A stretch of DNA of 7,697 bases, taken from an uncultured Eubacteriaceae bacterium. GTDB lineage: Bacteria; Bacillota; Clostridia; Lachnospirales; Lachnospiraceae. The DNA lies in assembly GCA_945938055.1 (NCBI GenBank), contig CAMEUH010000114.1, positions 1-7,697 on the forward strand, in the 5' to 3' direction. Of this stretch, positions 1 to 5,171 are shown one piece after another (within the stretch, counting starts at the first letter, position 1; each line of letters begins with the position of its first letter). The translations under genes and the position numbers were made by a program. The notes beneath the pieces are model-generated. The model saw only the letters and a program-made list of their open reading frames with translations, was not told where the DNA came from and did not search any database.

Positions 1-702
1 ATTGAACTGAAACTGCTCATTTCAAGAGTAAAACGCTGGCTTCCAACGGAAAAAATTCAAAAAGTCAATGCTCAGGAGCAGAGCATTCCAAGGGAGAAAA
101 TACATGAACTTCCGGAGATTGGAAATCTGGATGTAGAATCGGCATATCAGCTTCTTGGAAGCGAAAAGTTATTCTGGAGTGTGCTGAAAGATTATTATCG
201 TGTGATTGAACAGAAAGCCTCTTTGATTAAGGGCATGGAAGAATCAGAAAATTGGCCGGCATACACCATTGAGGTTCATGCGTTAAAAAGTGCATCCAGA
301 CAGATTGGTGCCAAAGAACTGGCAGAAAAGGCGGCAGCCTTGGAAAAAGCAGGGAATGAGAAGAATGCCTCTATGATTCATGAAGAAACAGACAGCATGC
401 TTGGCATGTATTGTGCATATTTGCCGGTTCTGCAGCCGTTTTTTGAAGAAGAAAGAACAGTCAAGGCAGATGATGAGAAGGAATGGATTACGTTGGAAAT
501 TCGTACAGATTTATTTCATCAGCTTCGGGAGGCAATGGACGACCTGGATATGGATGCAATGGAAGAAACGGTCTTGAAATTAGAGGAATTCCGCTTCACG
601 GAGGAGGAAGAGGGATTATTGCCACAGCTTATGGAAGCTGTGGAAAATATTGACGTGGAGAAATGCGAAGAACTTCTGGCTAAATGGGAGACGATTTCAT
701 AA
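1..702 (+). CDS. C-terminal part of a hybrid histidine kinase or response regulator: end of receiver domain plus HPt domain (5' truncated)
   Basis: The reading frame is open from the first base and ends with TAA at 700-702, leaving 233 residues of a longer protein. Residues 1-15 (ELKLLISRVKRWLP-like) resemble the last helix of a receiver (REC) domain. After a linker (about 16-40), residues 41-140 look like a histidine phosphotransfer (HPt) domain, with the motif VHALKSASRQIGAKEL. His93 (codon 277-279) is the expected phosphoryl acceptor, and the following LAEKAAALE helix is typical. The last 75 residues are acidic and helical, and may be a second, histidine-less HPt-like bundle. The family role is passing phosphate from a kinase through REC to HPt in a multistep phosphorelay in the cytoplasm. 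The GTG at 181 is not the start, because coding similarity continues upstream. Whether the missing part is a sensor kinase or only a REC domain cannot be seen. The phosphorelay assignment is firm; the full architecture is inference. Confidence 0.85.
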   Translation: MELKLLISRVKRWLPTEKIQKVNAQEQSIPREKIHELPEIGNLDVESAYQLLGSEKLFWSVLKDYYRVIEQKASLIKGMEESENWPAYTIEVHALKSASRQIGAKELAEKAAALEKAGNEKNASMIHEETDSMLGMYCAYLPVLQPFFEEERTVKADDEKEWITLEIRTDLFHQLREAMDDLDMDAMEETVLKLEEFRFTEEEEGLLPQLMEAVENIDVEKCEELLAKWETIS

Positions 703-749
703 GAAATAAAAATTAAATTAGAATATTTAAAAAATATTTCAAAATTGTA

Positions 750-778
750 TTGACAATATTTAAAACGTATGATAATAT
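750..778 (+). promoter_or_regulatory. sigma-A promoter, near-perfect consensus
   Basis: TTGACA at 750-755, a 17-nt spacer and TAATAT at 773-778 form an almost ideal vegetative promoter. It faces the gene-poor stretch 780-1437. The -35 box sits inside a short inverted repeat (ATTGT 744-748 / ACAAT 753-757), and three AATATTT copies surround it. No intact ORF follows, so it either belongs to a decayed gene or drives a non-coding RNA. Confidence 0.65.
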
Positions 779-854
779 ACAATCATAACAAAGCAATACA
801 TAAATAAAACAAAATATTCAGAAAGAAAAGAATGGAAAATCTGAAAATAAAAAC

Positions 855-1250
855 AAGGAGGTCGATTCCGTTGAACAGTTAATCCAACAATCCTCAATAT
901 GAGAGTGGTAATACAGCATATCCCGATTGAAGACCATGACATTCATCAAAATAAAACGTATTACAAAGAATTGTGAATACACCCGTCAAGGTTACATCCG
1001 CTGATACTCATATTGAATACTTACCACAAAGGTAGTGAAGAAGATTTTCTTAATTGTGTAAAGAAACATTTAAGAAAGAGGCATATTCCTTATATAACCG
1101 GAACATTTTGATGATATCGCAAAAGAATTTGCAGCATGATAAATATGCAAAATCAAAGGAAACTATACCGAATCCGCCTGGAATGAACTGATACCGGAAA
1201 TGTCAGAACAGGAAACTTCCCACTATTGCAAGTAAAATTGCAAAAAGAAT
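855..1250 (+). pseudogene. probable decayed protein-coding gene, family not recognised
   Basis: A consensus promoter and the Shine-Dalgarno AAGGAGG (855-861) precede TTG at 871 and ATG at 899, but both frames stop quickly. Protein-like segments then appear in successive frames: MRVVIQHIPIEDHDIHQ from 899; VNTPVKVTSADTHIEYLPQ from 973 in another frame; GSEEDFLNCVKKHLRKRHIP from 1031 back in the first frame; DDIAKEFAA from 1110 in the third frame; and NYTESAWNELIPEMSEQETS from 1161 in that same frame. Each frame change needs only a one- or two-base indel, and the breaks come roughly every 30-80 bases. This is the pattern of a small gene (about 110-120 codons) that has accumulated frameshifts. 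I do not recognise the family. A non-coding RNA with chance coding-like composition is the main alternative. Confidence 0.35.
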
Positions 1251-1437
1251 GATGTGTAATTTCAAGATAAGATTTTAAAATCAGAAACCAGGAATTAGTG
1301 AATGGTAAAATTAAAATCTTAAACGGGATAAAAAGTACAACTTTAACATAGATTGAACATATAATAACATATAGGTTTCATGTAGTTTTAGTTGAGAAAG
1401 GGATAACAAGAAAAAAAGTGGATATCGAAATAAATTA

Positions 1438-1490
1438 GAACGGTCATCGTATCAGGAAAGAAAAGATATGATGACCGTTCAATTTGTTTT
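1438..1490. terminator. bidirectional intrinsic terminator
   Basis: GAACGGTCATCGTATC (1438-1453) pairs with GATATGATGACCGTTC (1465-1480) as a 16-bp stem with one G-U pair and an 11-nt A-rich loop. On the plus strand it is followed by AATTTGTTTT. On the minus strand it is followed by a U-rich tail (complement of 1426-1437). It lies 8 bp past the ywlG stop codon, so it most likely ends ywlG transcription and also stops transcripts from the 750-778 promoter. Confidence 0.85.
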
Positions 1491-2070
1491 ATTCCAGAGA
1501 TTCATCATAGGAAGCACGGATTCCGCCTACAAATTTGGCACGGGTTCTGGCACATGTCACGTGAGCTTCTCCGATGCTTTTCTGGGTAGTACGCACCGGA
1601 ACGGCAACCGGAGACAGATGCATTCCGATTAAAGTGTCGCCAATGTCAATTCCGGCCTGTGCCTGAATGGATTCCACGGCATAAGGTTCTGTCATCCCAT
1701 GGTAAGCGGCCGTTGCGAAAGAACCGCCGGCCTTTAACTGGGGAACCACATTGACACGGGTAAGACCATACTTTTTTGCGCATTCCTTTTCTACAATCAG
1801 GGAACGGTTTAAATGTTCACAGCACTGGCAGGCAAGATAAATCCCTTGGGAAGACAGCAGTTTGTAAGCAGTTTCAAAGATACACTGACCGATCTCTTCA
1901 CTGGAAAAGGTACCAATCTTTACTCCGGCCACTTCGCTGGAGGAACAGCCCATTACCAGAATGTCATCCTGCTCCAGATGCGCATGTTCTAATAATTCAT
2001 TAATAACCTTTGTAATTTCCTCGCGGATTATGTCAAGATGTTCATATTTTTTATCGGAAATACCATTCAT
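1489..2070 (-). CDS. ywlG: YwlG/DUF436 (TIGR01440) family protein
   Basis: This 193-residue protein belongs to the YwlG/DUF436 family of Firmicutes, whose biochemical role is not established. Family blocks visible in order are GCSSSEV (41-47), a Cys-rich CQCCEHLNR (81-89), PQLKAGGSFATAAY (110-123), GIDIGDTLIGMHL (140-152) with PVAVPVR (154-160), and KFVGGIRASY (179-188). Length is close to the roughly 180 residues usual for the family, and no signal peptide or membrane segment is seen, so it should be cytoplasmic. The start at 2070 is chosen because GGGAGG (plus-strand 2080-2085) lies 9 nt upstream. The frame stays open to an ATG at 2163, but those 31 extra residues are outside the family and lack a ribosome site. 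It is transcribed alone, divergently from the pectin methylesterase operon, and ends at the 1438-1480 hairpin. Family assignment is firm; function is unknown. Confidence 0.92.
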   Translation of the reverse strand: MNGISDKKYEHLDIIREEITKVINELLEHAHLEQDDILVMGCSSSEVAGVKIGTFSSEEIGQCIFETAYKLLSSQGIYLACQCCEHLNRSLIVEKECAKKYGLTRVNVVPQLKAGGSFATAAYHGMTEPYAVESIQAQAGIDIGDTLIGMHLSPVAVPVRTTQKSIGEAHVTCARTRAKFVGGIRASYDESLE

Positions 2071-2079
2071 AACAGAGAA

Positions 2080-2085
2080 CCTCCC
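2080..2085 (-). promoter_or_regulatory. ribosome binding site that fixes the ywlG start
   Basis: On the minus strand this reads GGGAGG, 9 nt before the ATG at 2070. It supports the internal start over the longer open frame beginning at 2163. Confidence 0.8.
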
Positions 2086-2149
2086 ATAAACTTTTTCCTT
2101 CAGACTTCCCACATGGCAAACCTGAATTATTATTTTTTTGTAAATCCAA

Positions 2150-2177
2150 TTTATTTCATTCACATATGTGTTATAAT
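2150..2177 (+). promoter_or_regulatory. extended -10 promoter for the pectin methylesterase operon
   Basis: TATAAT at 2172-2177 is perfect and is preceded by TGT (2169-2171), giving an extended -10. The -35 region is poor (TTTATT at 2150-2155, 16-nt spacing), which an extended -10 can offset. Transcription would start near 2184, about 18 nt before the ATG at 2202. A perfect palindrome CACATATGTG (2161-2170) sits between -35 and -10 and may be an operator. Confidence 0.6.
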
Positions 2178-2201
2178 ATACCTAAAAGCAGGATTTGTCT
2201 A
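2173..2201 (-). promoter_or_regulatory. promoter for ywlG (minus strand)
   Basis: Read on the minus strand, TAGACA (2201-2196), a 17-nt spacer and TATTAT (2178-2173) each match the sigma-A consensus at five of six bases. Transcription would start near 2166, giving a leader of about 95 nt before the ATG at 2070. The -10 is superimposed on the plus-strand -10 of the pectin methylesterase gene. Confidence 0.5.
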
Positions 2202-3206
2202 ATGGGAAATTTTTATGATATGATAGAGTATGGACAGATTGTTGTGGGCAAATACGGCAAGGGACAGTGTGATACCATTCAGCAGGCATTTGACATGGCA
2301 ATGGACATGAAAGGGCATGTGGAGATTCAGATTCTGAATGGAATCTATGATGAAAAAGCAGTTCTTAGAAGAAATGATGTGACGATTATCGGGGAAAATG
2401 CAAAAAATACCGTGATTACATACGATGATTATGCGAAAAAGCTTCTTCCGTATGGTACACCATACAGAACCTTTCGGACGGCGACGCTGATGCTTCTGGG
2501 CAATAATATCATCATGAAAAATGTTTCGGTGATTAACCGCTCGGGAAACGGACGGGATTACGGACAGGCAATCGCACTCTATACAGAGGGAGACAAAATG
2601 CAGTTTTATAACTGCCGTCTGATTGGTGCACAGGATACCCTGTTCATGGGACCGGAACCGGAATGTAAGGTGAATTGTGAAAGTGAGATTCCGGAGGAAA
2701 ATCATGTAATCGAGGCGAGACAGTATTATAAGAATTGCTATATTCGTGGCGATATTGATTTTATTTTTGGAGGAGCAACGGCATATTTTAATCATTGTGA
2801 AATCTTTTCCCAGTATAATCTGACGGAAGATGATGATAAATACGAAGGCAGGGTGAAGGGATATGTGACGGCAGCCTGTACATGGCGTGGGCAAAAGTAT
2901 GGTTATGTATTCCGCCGGTGCCGTTTTACGGGGGACTGTCCGGAGAATACCGTATATCTTGGACGGCCGTGGCGGATTTACGCCAAAACAGTACTTCTGG
3001 AATGCGAAATTGGAAAGCATATTAAGACAGAGGGCTGGCATGACTGGGATAAACCGGAGGCACGCGAGACGGTTTACTATGCAGAGTATCGCTGCAAATA
3101 TGAAAGCATGGCGAAGAGACAGAACTGGATTCGTCTGCTGAGCGCGAAGGAAGCAAAAGAATATACAAGGGAAAAAGTACTTTGGGAGTACTTTTGTGAG
3201 GATTAG
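2202..3206 (+). CDS. Cytoplasmic-type pectin methylesterase (carbohydrate esterase family 8)
   Basis: This 334-residue protein has the full set of CE8 pectinesterase motifs on a beta-helix fold: NGIYDEK (46-52), TIIGENAKNTVI (61-72), GQAIALYTEGDK (121-132), GAQDTLF (142-148), DIDFIFGGATAYF (184-196) and VYLGRPWRIYAKT (251-263). Predicted catalytic residues are Asp145 (acid/base), Asp186 (nucleophile), Gln122 and Gln144 (oxyanion side) and Arg255; Trp257 contacts substrate. The family removes methyl esters from homogalacturonan, releasing methanol. No signal peptide is present, so it probably acts in the cytoplasm on imported methylated oligogalacturonides. The start at 2202 is preferred because AGGA (2190-2193) lies 8 nt upstream and the promoter -10 (2172-2177) overlaps the earlier in-frame ATG at 2166. 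It is the first gene of the cluster, and the next gene begins 5 nt after its stop. Confidence 0.93.
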   Translation: MGNFYDMIEYGQIVVGKYGKGQCDTIQQAFDMAMDMKGHVEIQILNGIYDEKAVLRRNDVTIIGENAKNTVITYDDYAKKLLPYGTPYRTFRTATLMLLGNNIIMKNVSVINRSGNGRDYGQAIALYTEGDKMQFYNCRLIGAQDTLFMGPEPECKVNCESEIPEENHVIEARQYYKNCYIRGDIDFIFGGATAYFNHCEIFSQYNLTEDDDKYEGRVKGYVTAACTWRGQKYGYVFRRCRFTGDCPENTVYLGRPWRIYAKTVLLECEIGKHIKTEGWHDWDKPEARETVYYAEYRCKYESMAKRQNWIRLLSAKEAKEYTREKVLWEYFCED

Positions 3207-3211
3207 AAAAG

Positions 3212-4345
3212 ATGAGAGTCAGGGTACCGGATTATTACGAAAAATTTAAATGTATCGCGTCTGAATGTACGGACACCTGCTGTGCAGGATGGGAAGTGGA
3301 TGTGGATGCTGCTTCCCAGGAGTATTATAAGACGGTGAAAGGAGAATTTGGGAAACGTCTTAAGGAAAATACCATTATTGACGAGGAGGGTATCCGCTTT
3401 ACTTTGACGGAGAACAAGCGGTGCTGTTTCTTAAATGACTGTAATTTATGCGATTTGTATACTGCCTTGGGAGAAGAACATCTTTGTGAGACCTGTACGG
3501 ATTTCCCGAGATTTTCGGAAGTGTTTGGCGATTTGAAGGAAAAGGGAATTTCGTTGTCCTGTCCGACTGCTGCAAAGCTGATTTTAGATCATGCAGAAAG
3601 ACTTTCGTTTCAGGAAAGCGAAGAAGATGAGATGGTTGCATTAAATGATATTGATTATGACCTTTACATGCAGCTGATGGCTGCAAGAAAGCAGGCACTT
3701 GAGATTCTCTGGAACCGGGAACGGGATATTATGTGGCGTGTGATGGCGGTGCTTCTTTTTGCCAATGATATCCAGAAATACATTTATAAAGAAAAATATA
3801 AGAAAATTGCTAAGGTACGGGAAAAATACCAGGAAGAAAAATATATTGACAAGGTAATCCTCAAAAATGGCAGGAAAGCATTAAAGCATGTGGATGGGGT
3901 TGTGAATGTACAAAGTATTCTTTCCTTGTTTGAAGAGTTTGAAGTAATTAATGAAAGCTGGCCGGAGAAGCTTCAAAAAGCCGAAAAGGCGAATGAAACC
4001 GTTTCCAACCATGATGAGGAATATGCAGCATATTTTAAATCCAGGGAAGTGCAGTATGAGCAGCTGATGGTATATTTTATTTATCGTTATTTCATGAAGG
4101 CAGTTTATGACCTGGATTTGATTGCGAAGGTGAAACTCGGGGTAATCAGCATCATTATCATCCGTAGTGTTGAAAAGGCGGAATGGATGGAAAAGAAAAC
4201 ACTATTGCTGGAAGATTTCATTGAAATTGCACATTTATATTCCAAGGAAATCGAGCATTCGGATGAGAACATGGATGGAATCCGGGAATTATGCTATGGA
4301 GATTTGTGTTTTCACATTGAATCTCTCATTGCATCACTTTTATAG
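3212..4345 (+). CDS. fliB: FliB-like flagellin lysine N-methylase family protein
   Basis: This 377-residue protein has the Cys-rich N-terminus of the FliB/YkgJ-like group: Cys14, Cys19, Cys23-Cys24, Cys71-Cys72, Cys77, Cys80, Cys92, Cys95 and Cys117, including CTDTCCAGWEVD (19-30), CCFLNDCNLC (71-80) and CETCTDFPRF (92-101). These clustered cysteines imply an iron-sulfur or other metal site. The rest is helical (for example IMWRVMAVLLFANDIQKYI) and matches the usual FliB layout. FliB in enteric bacteria methylates lysines of flagellin; clostridial members are named by similarity only. GAGG at 3198-3201, overlapping the end of the previous gene, serves the ATG at 3212. No flagellin or other flagellar gene lies in the window, so the substrate is unproven. 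Length is near that of Salmonella FliB (about 400). The stop is 15 nt before the next gene. Family call is strong; the substrate is inference. Confidence 0.82.
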   Translation: MRVRVPDYYEKFKCIASECTDTCCAGWEVDVDAASQEYYKTVKGEFGKRLKENTIIDEEGIRFTLTENKRCCFLNDCNLCDLYTALGEEHLCETCTDFPRFSEVFGDLKEKGISLSCPTAAKLILDHAERLSFQESEEDEMVALNDIDYDLYMQLMAARKQALEILWNRERDIMWRVMAVLLFANDIQKYIYKEKYKKIAKVREKYQEEKYIDKVILKNGRKALKHVDGVVNVQSILSLFEEFEVINESWPEKLQKAEKANETVSNHDEEYAAYFKSREVQYEQLMVYFIYRYFMKAVYDLDLIAKVKLGVISIIIIRSVEKAEWMEKKTLLLEDFIEIAHLYSKEIEHSDENMDGIRELCYGDLCFHIESLIASLL

Positions 4346-4360
4346 GAGGGGACAGCAAAA

Positions 4361-4855
4361 GTGAAAAAGTTTATTCAATATTTGGTCATCATTTTATGCC
4401 TTTTGTTTGCAGGTTGTACCACAGAACCGGTGCAAACCGGTGAAACACAATCTGTCGTGGAACAGGAAGATACGAAAGAAACAAAAATGCTTTCGAGGGA
4501 AGAGTATTATACCACAAAGGAAGATGTGGCTCTATACTTATATACCTATGGTACTCTTCCGGTAAATTTTATGACCAAGAAAGAAGCCAAGGCATTAGGA
4601 TGGTCTGGCGGCGGACTGGATGAGTATGCAGACGGATATTGTATTGGCGGGGACCGGTTTGGAAACTATGAAGGGATTCTTCCGGAAAAGGAAGGACGAC
4701 AGTATTATGAATGTGATATCGGAACCATGCATCAGGAACAACGCGGTGCCTGCCGTCTGGTGTTCTCGAATGATGGTCTGATTTATTATACACAGGACCA
4801 TTACAATTCATTTGAATTGTTGTATGAAGACGCTGAAATCAGTCTAGAGGAATAG
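4361..4855 (+). CDS. Barnase-type guanyl-specific ribonuclease with lipoprotein signal
   Basis: This 164-residue protein starts with GTG, 9 nt after AGGAGGGG (4344-4351). Residues 1-18 form a signal peptide ending in the lipobox LFAGC, with Cys19 as the lipid-modified residue. A Thr/Glu/Gln-rich linker (20-45) leads to a ribonuclease domain (48-155) aligning with Bacillus barnase through LPVNFMTKKEAKALGW (66-81), IGGDRFGNYEG (95-105) and GLIYYTQDHYNSF (139-151). By hand alignment Lys73 matches barnase Lys27, Asn102 matches Asn58, Glu117 matches the catalytic base Glu73, Arg128 and Arg132 match Arg83 and Arg87, and His147 matches the catalytic acid His102, so the enzyme should be active. Barnase Arg59 is replaced by Tyr103. 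The reaction is cleavage of RNA 3' of guanine via a cyclic phosphate. The signal suggests attachment to the outer face of the membrane. The next gene encodes its inhibitor, protecting the cytoplasm. Possible roles are RNA scavenging or competitor killing (inference). Confidence 0.93.
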   Translation: MKKFIQYLVIILCLLFAGCTTEPVQTGETQSVVEQEDTKETKMLSREEYYTTKEDVALYLYTYGTLPVNFMTKKEAKALGWSGGGLDEYADGYCIGGDRFGNYEGILPEKEGRQYYECDIGTMHQEQRGACRLVFSNDGLIYYTQDHYNSFELLYEDAEISLEE

Positions 4856-4871
4856 GTAAAGGAGCAGCTTT

Positions 4872-5171
4872 ATGATTTCAATTATGCTGGATGGTGATGA
4901 AATCACAGACAGGGAACAGTTACATAAGATTTTTCGGGATGCGCTTTCGCTGGAGGATTATTATGGATGCAATCTGGATGCGTTATATGATGTGTTGTCA
5001 ACGTATTCAGAGAAGGTTATAATCACAGTACGGAATGAAGAATCCCTTTATTCCAATCTTCCTTTTTATGGGGAGCGGATGATGGGAATGCTTAAAGTGG
5101 CGGCAGAGGAAAATGAGCCATATATTGTGATAAAAATAGGTGATGATGAGCCGGAGGAGGAATTATGGTAG
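4872..5171 (+). CDS. Barstar family ribonuclease inhibitor
   Basis: This 99-residue acidic protein aligns with barstar along its length. The inhibitory helix and loop are EDYYGCNLDALYDVLS (28-43). Tyr30, Gly32, Asn34, Leu35, Asp36 and Asp40 correspond to barstar Tyr29, Gly31, Asn33, Leu34, Asp35 and Asp39; the two aspartates normally plug the barnase active site. Trp38 of barstar is Tyr39 here. Barstar Glu76, which pairs with barnase Arg59, aligns with Val76. The C-terminal strand YIVIKIGD (84-91) is followed by an acidic tail slightly longer than in barstar. It has no signal peptide, so it is cytoplasmic and should neutralise nuclease that fails to be exported. AAAGGAG (4858-4864) lies 7 nt before the ATG, and the gene follows the ribonuclease by 16 nt, ensuring joint expression. 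Its last codons overlap the next start by 7 nt. Confidence 0.93.
   Translation: MISIMLDGDEITDREQLHKIFRDALSLEDYYGCNLDALYDVLSTYSEKVIITVRNEESLYSNLPFYGERMMGMLKVAAEENEPYIVIKIGDDEPEEELW

Larger units (their letters stand above)
703..1488. other. 786-bp AT-rich interval without an intact gene
   Basis: The stretch between the HPt gene and ywlG contains, in order: a consensus promoter (750-778), an AAGGAGG Shine-Dalgarno (855-861), a region with broken coding character in shifting frames (about 871-1250), and a weak 11-bp inverted repeat, TAAGATTTTAA at 1268-1278 with TTAAAATCTTA at 1311-1321. About 115 bp with nothing recognisable come next, then the bidirectional hairpin 1438-1480. No ORF of credible length exists on either strand. 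The 60-codon minus-strand ORF at 760-942 has no recognisable motif and runs through the promoter. Confidence 0.7.

Noticed and set aside
181..702. GTG at 181 as the start of the HPt protein
   Set aside because: The frame is open to base 1, and the upstream residues resemble a receiver-domain end and the beginning of the HPt domain; there is no Shine-Dalgarno before 181.
760..942. 60-codon minus-strand open frame in the intergenic region
   Set aside because: It runs through the consensus promoter at 750-778 and the plus-strand Shine-Dalgarno, and has no recognisable motif.
1268..1321. 11-bp inverted repeat as a terminator or regulatory hairpin
   Set aside because: The arms are almost purely A/T with a 32-nt loop and no U-tract, so a stable structure is unlikely.
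703..1488. tRNA, CRISPR array or insertion sequence in the gap
   Set aside because: No cloverleaf arms with CCA-type ends, no regularly spaced repeats and no transposase fragments or terminal inverted repeats were seen.
2071..2163. Longer ywlG protein starting at 2163
   Set aside because: The added residues are outside the family and hydrophobic/aromatic by chance. The ATG at 2070 has GGGAGG at good spacing, and the predicted transcript start is near 2166.
2166..2201. Pectin methylesterase start at the ATG at 2166
   Set aside because: This ATG lies in the promoter -10 region, upstream of the expected transcript start; AGGA precedes the ATG at 2202.
2199..3041. 280-codon open frame on the minus strand inside the pectin methylesterase gene
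   Set aside because: It is fully antisense to a gene with all family motifs, its product has no recognisable domain and odd composition, and it lacks a credible ribosome binding site or promoter.
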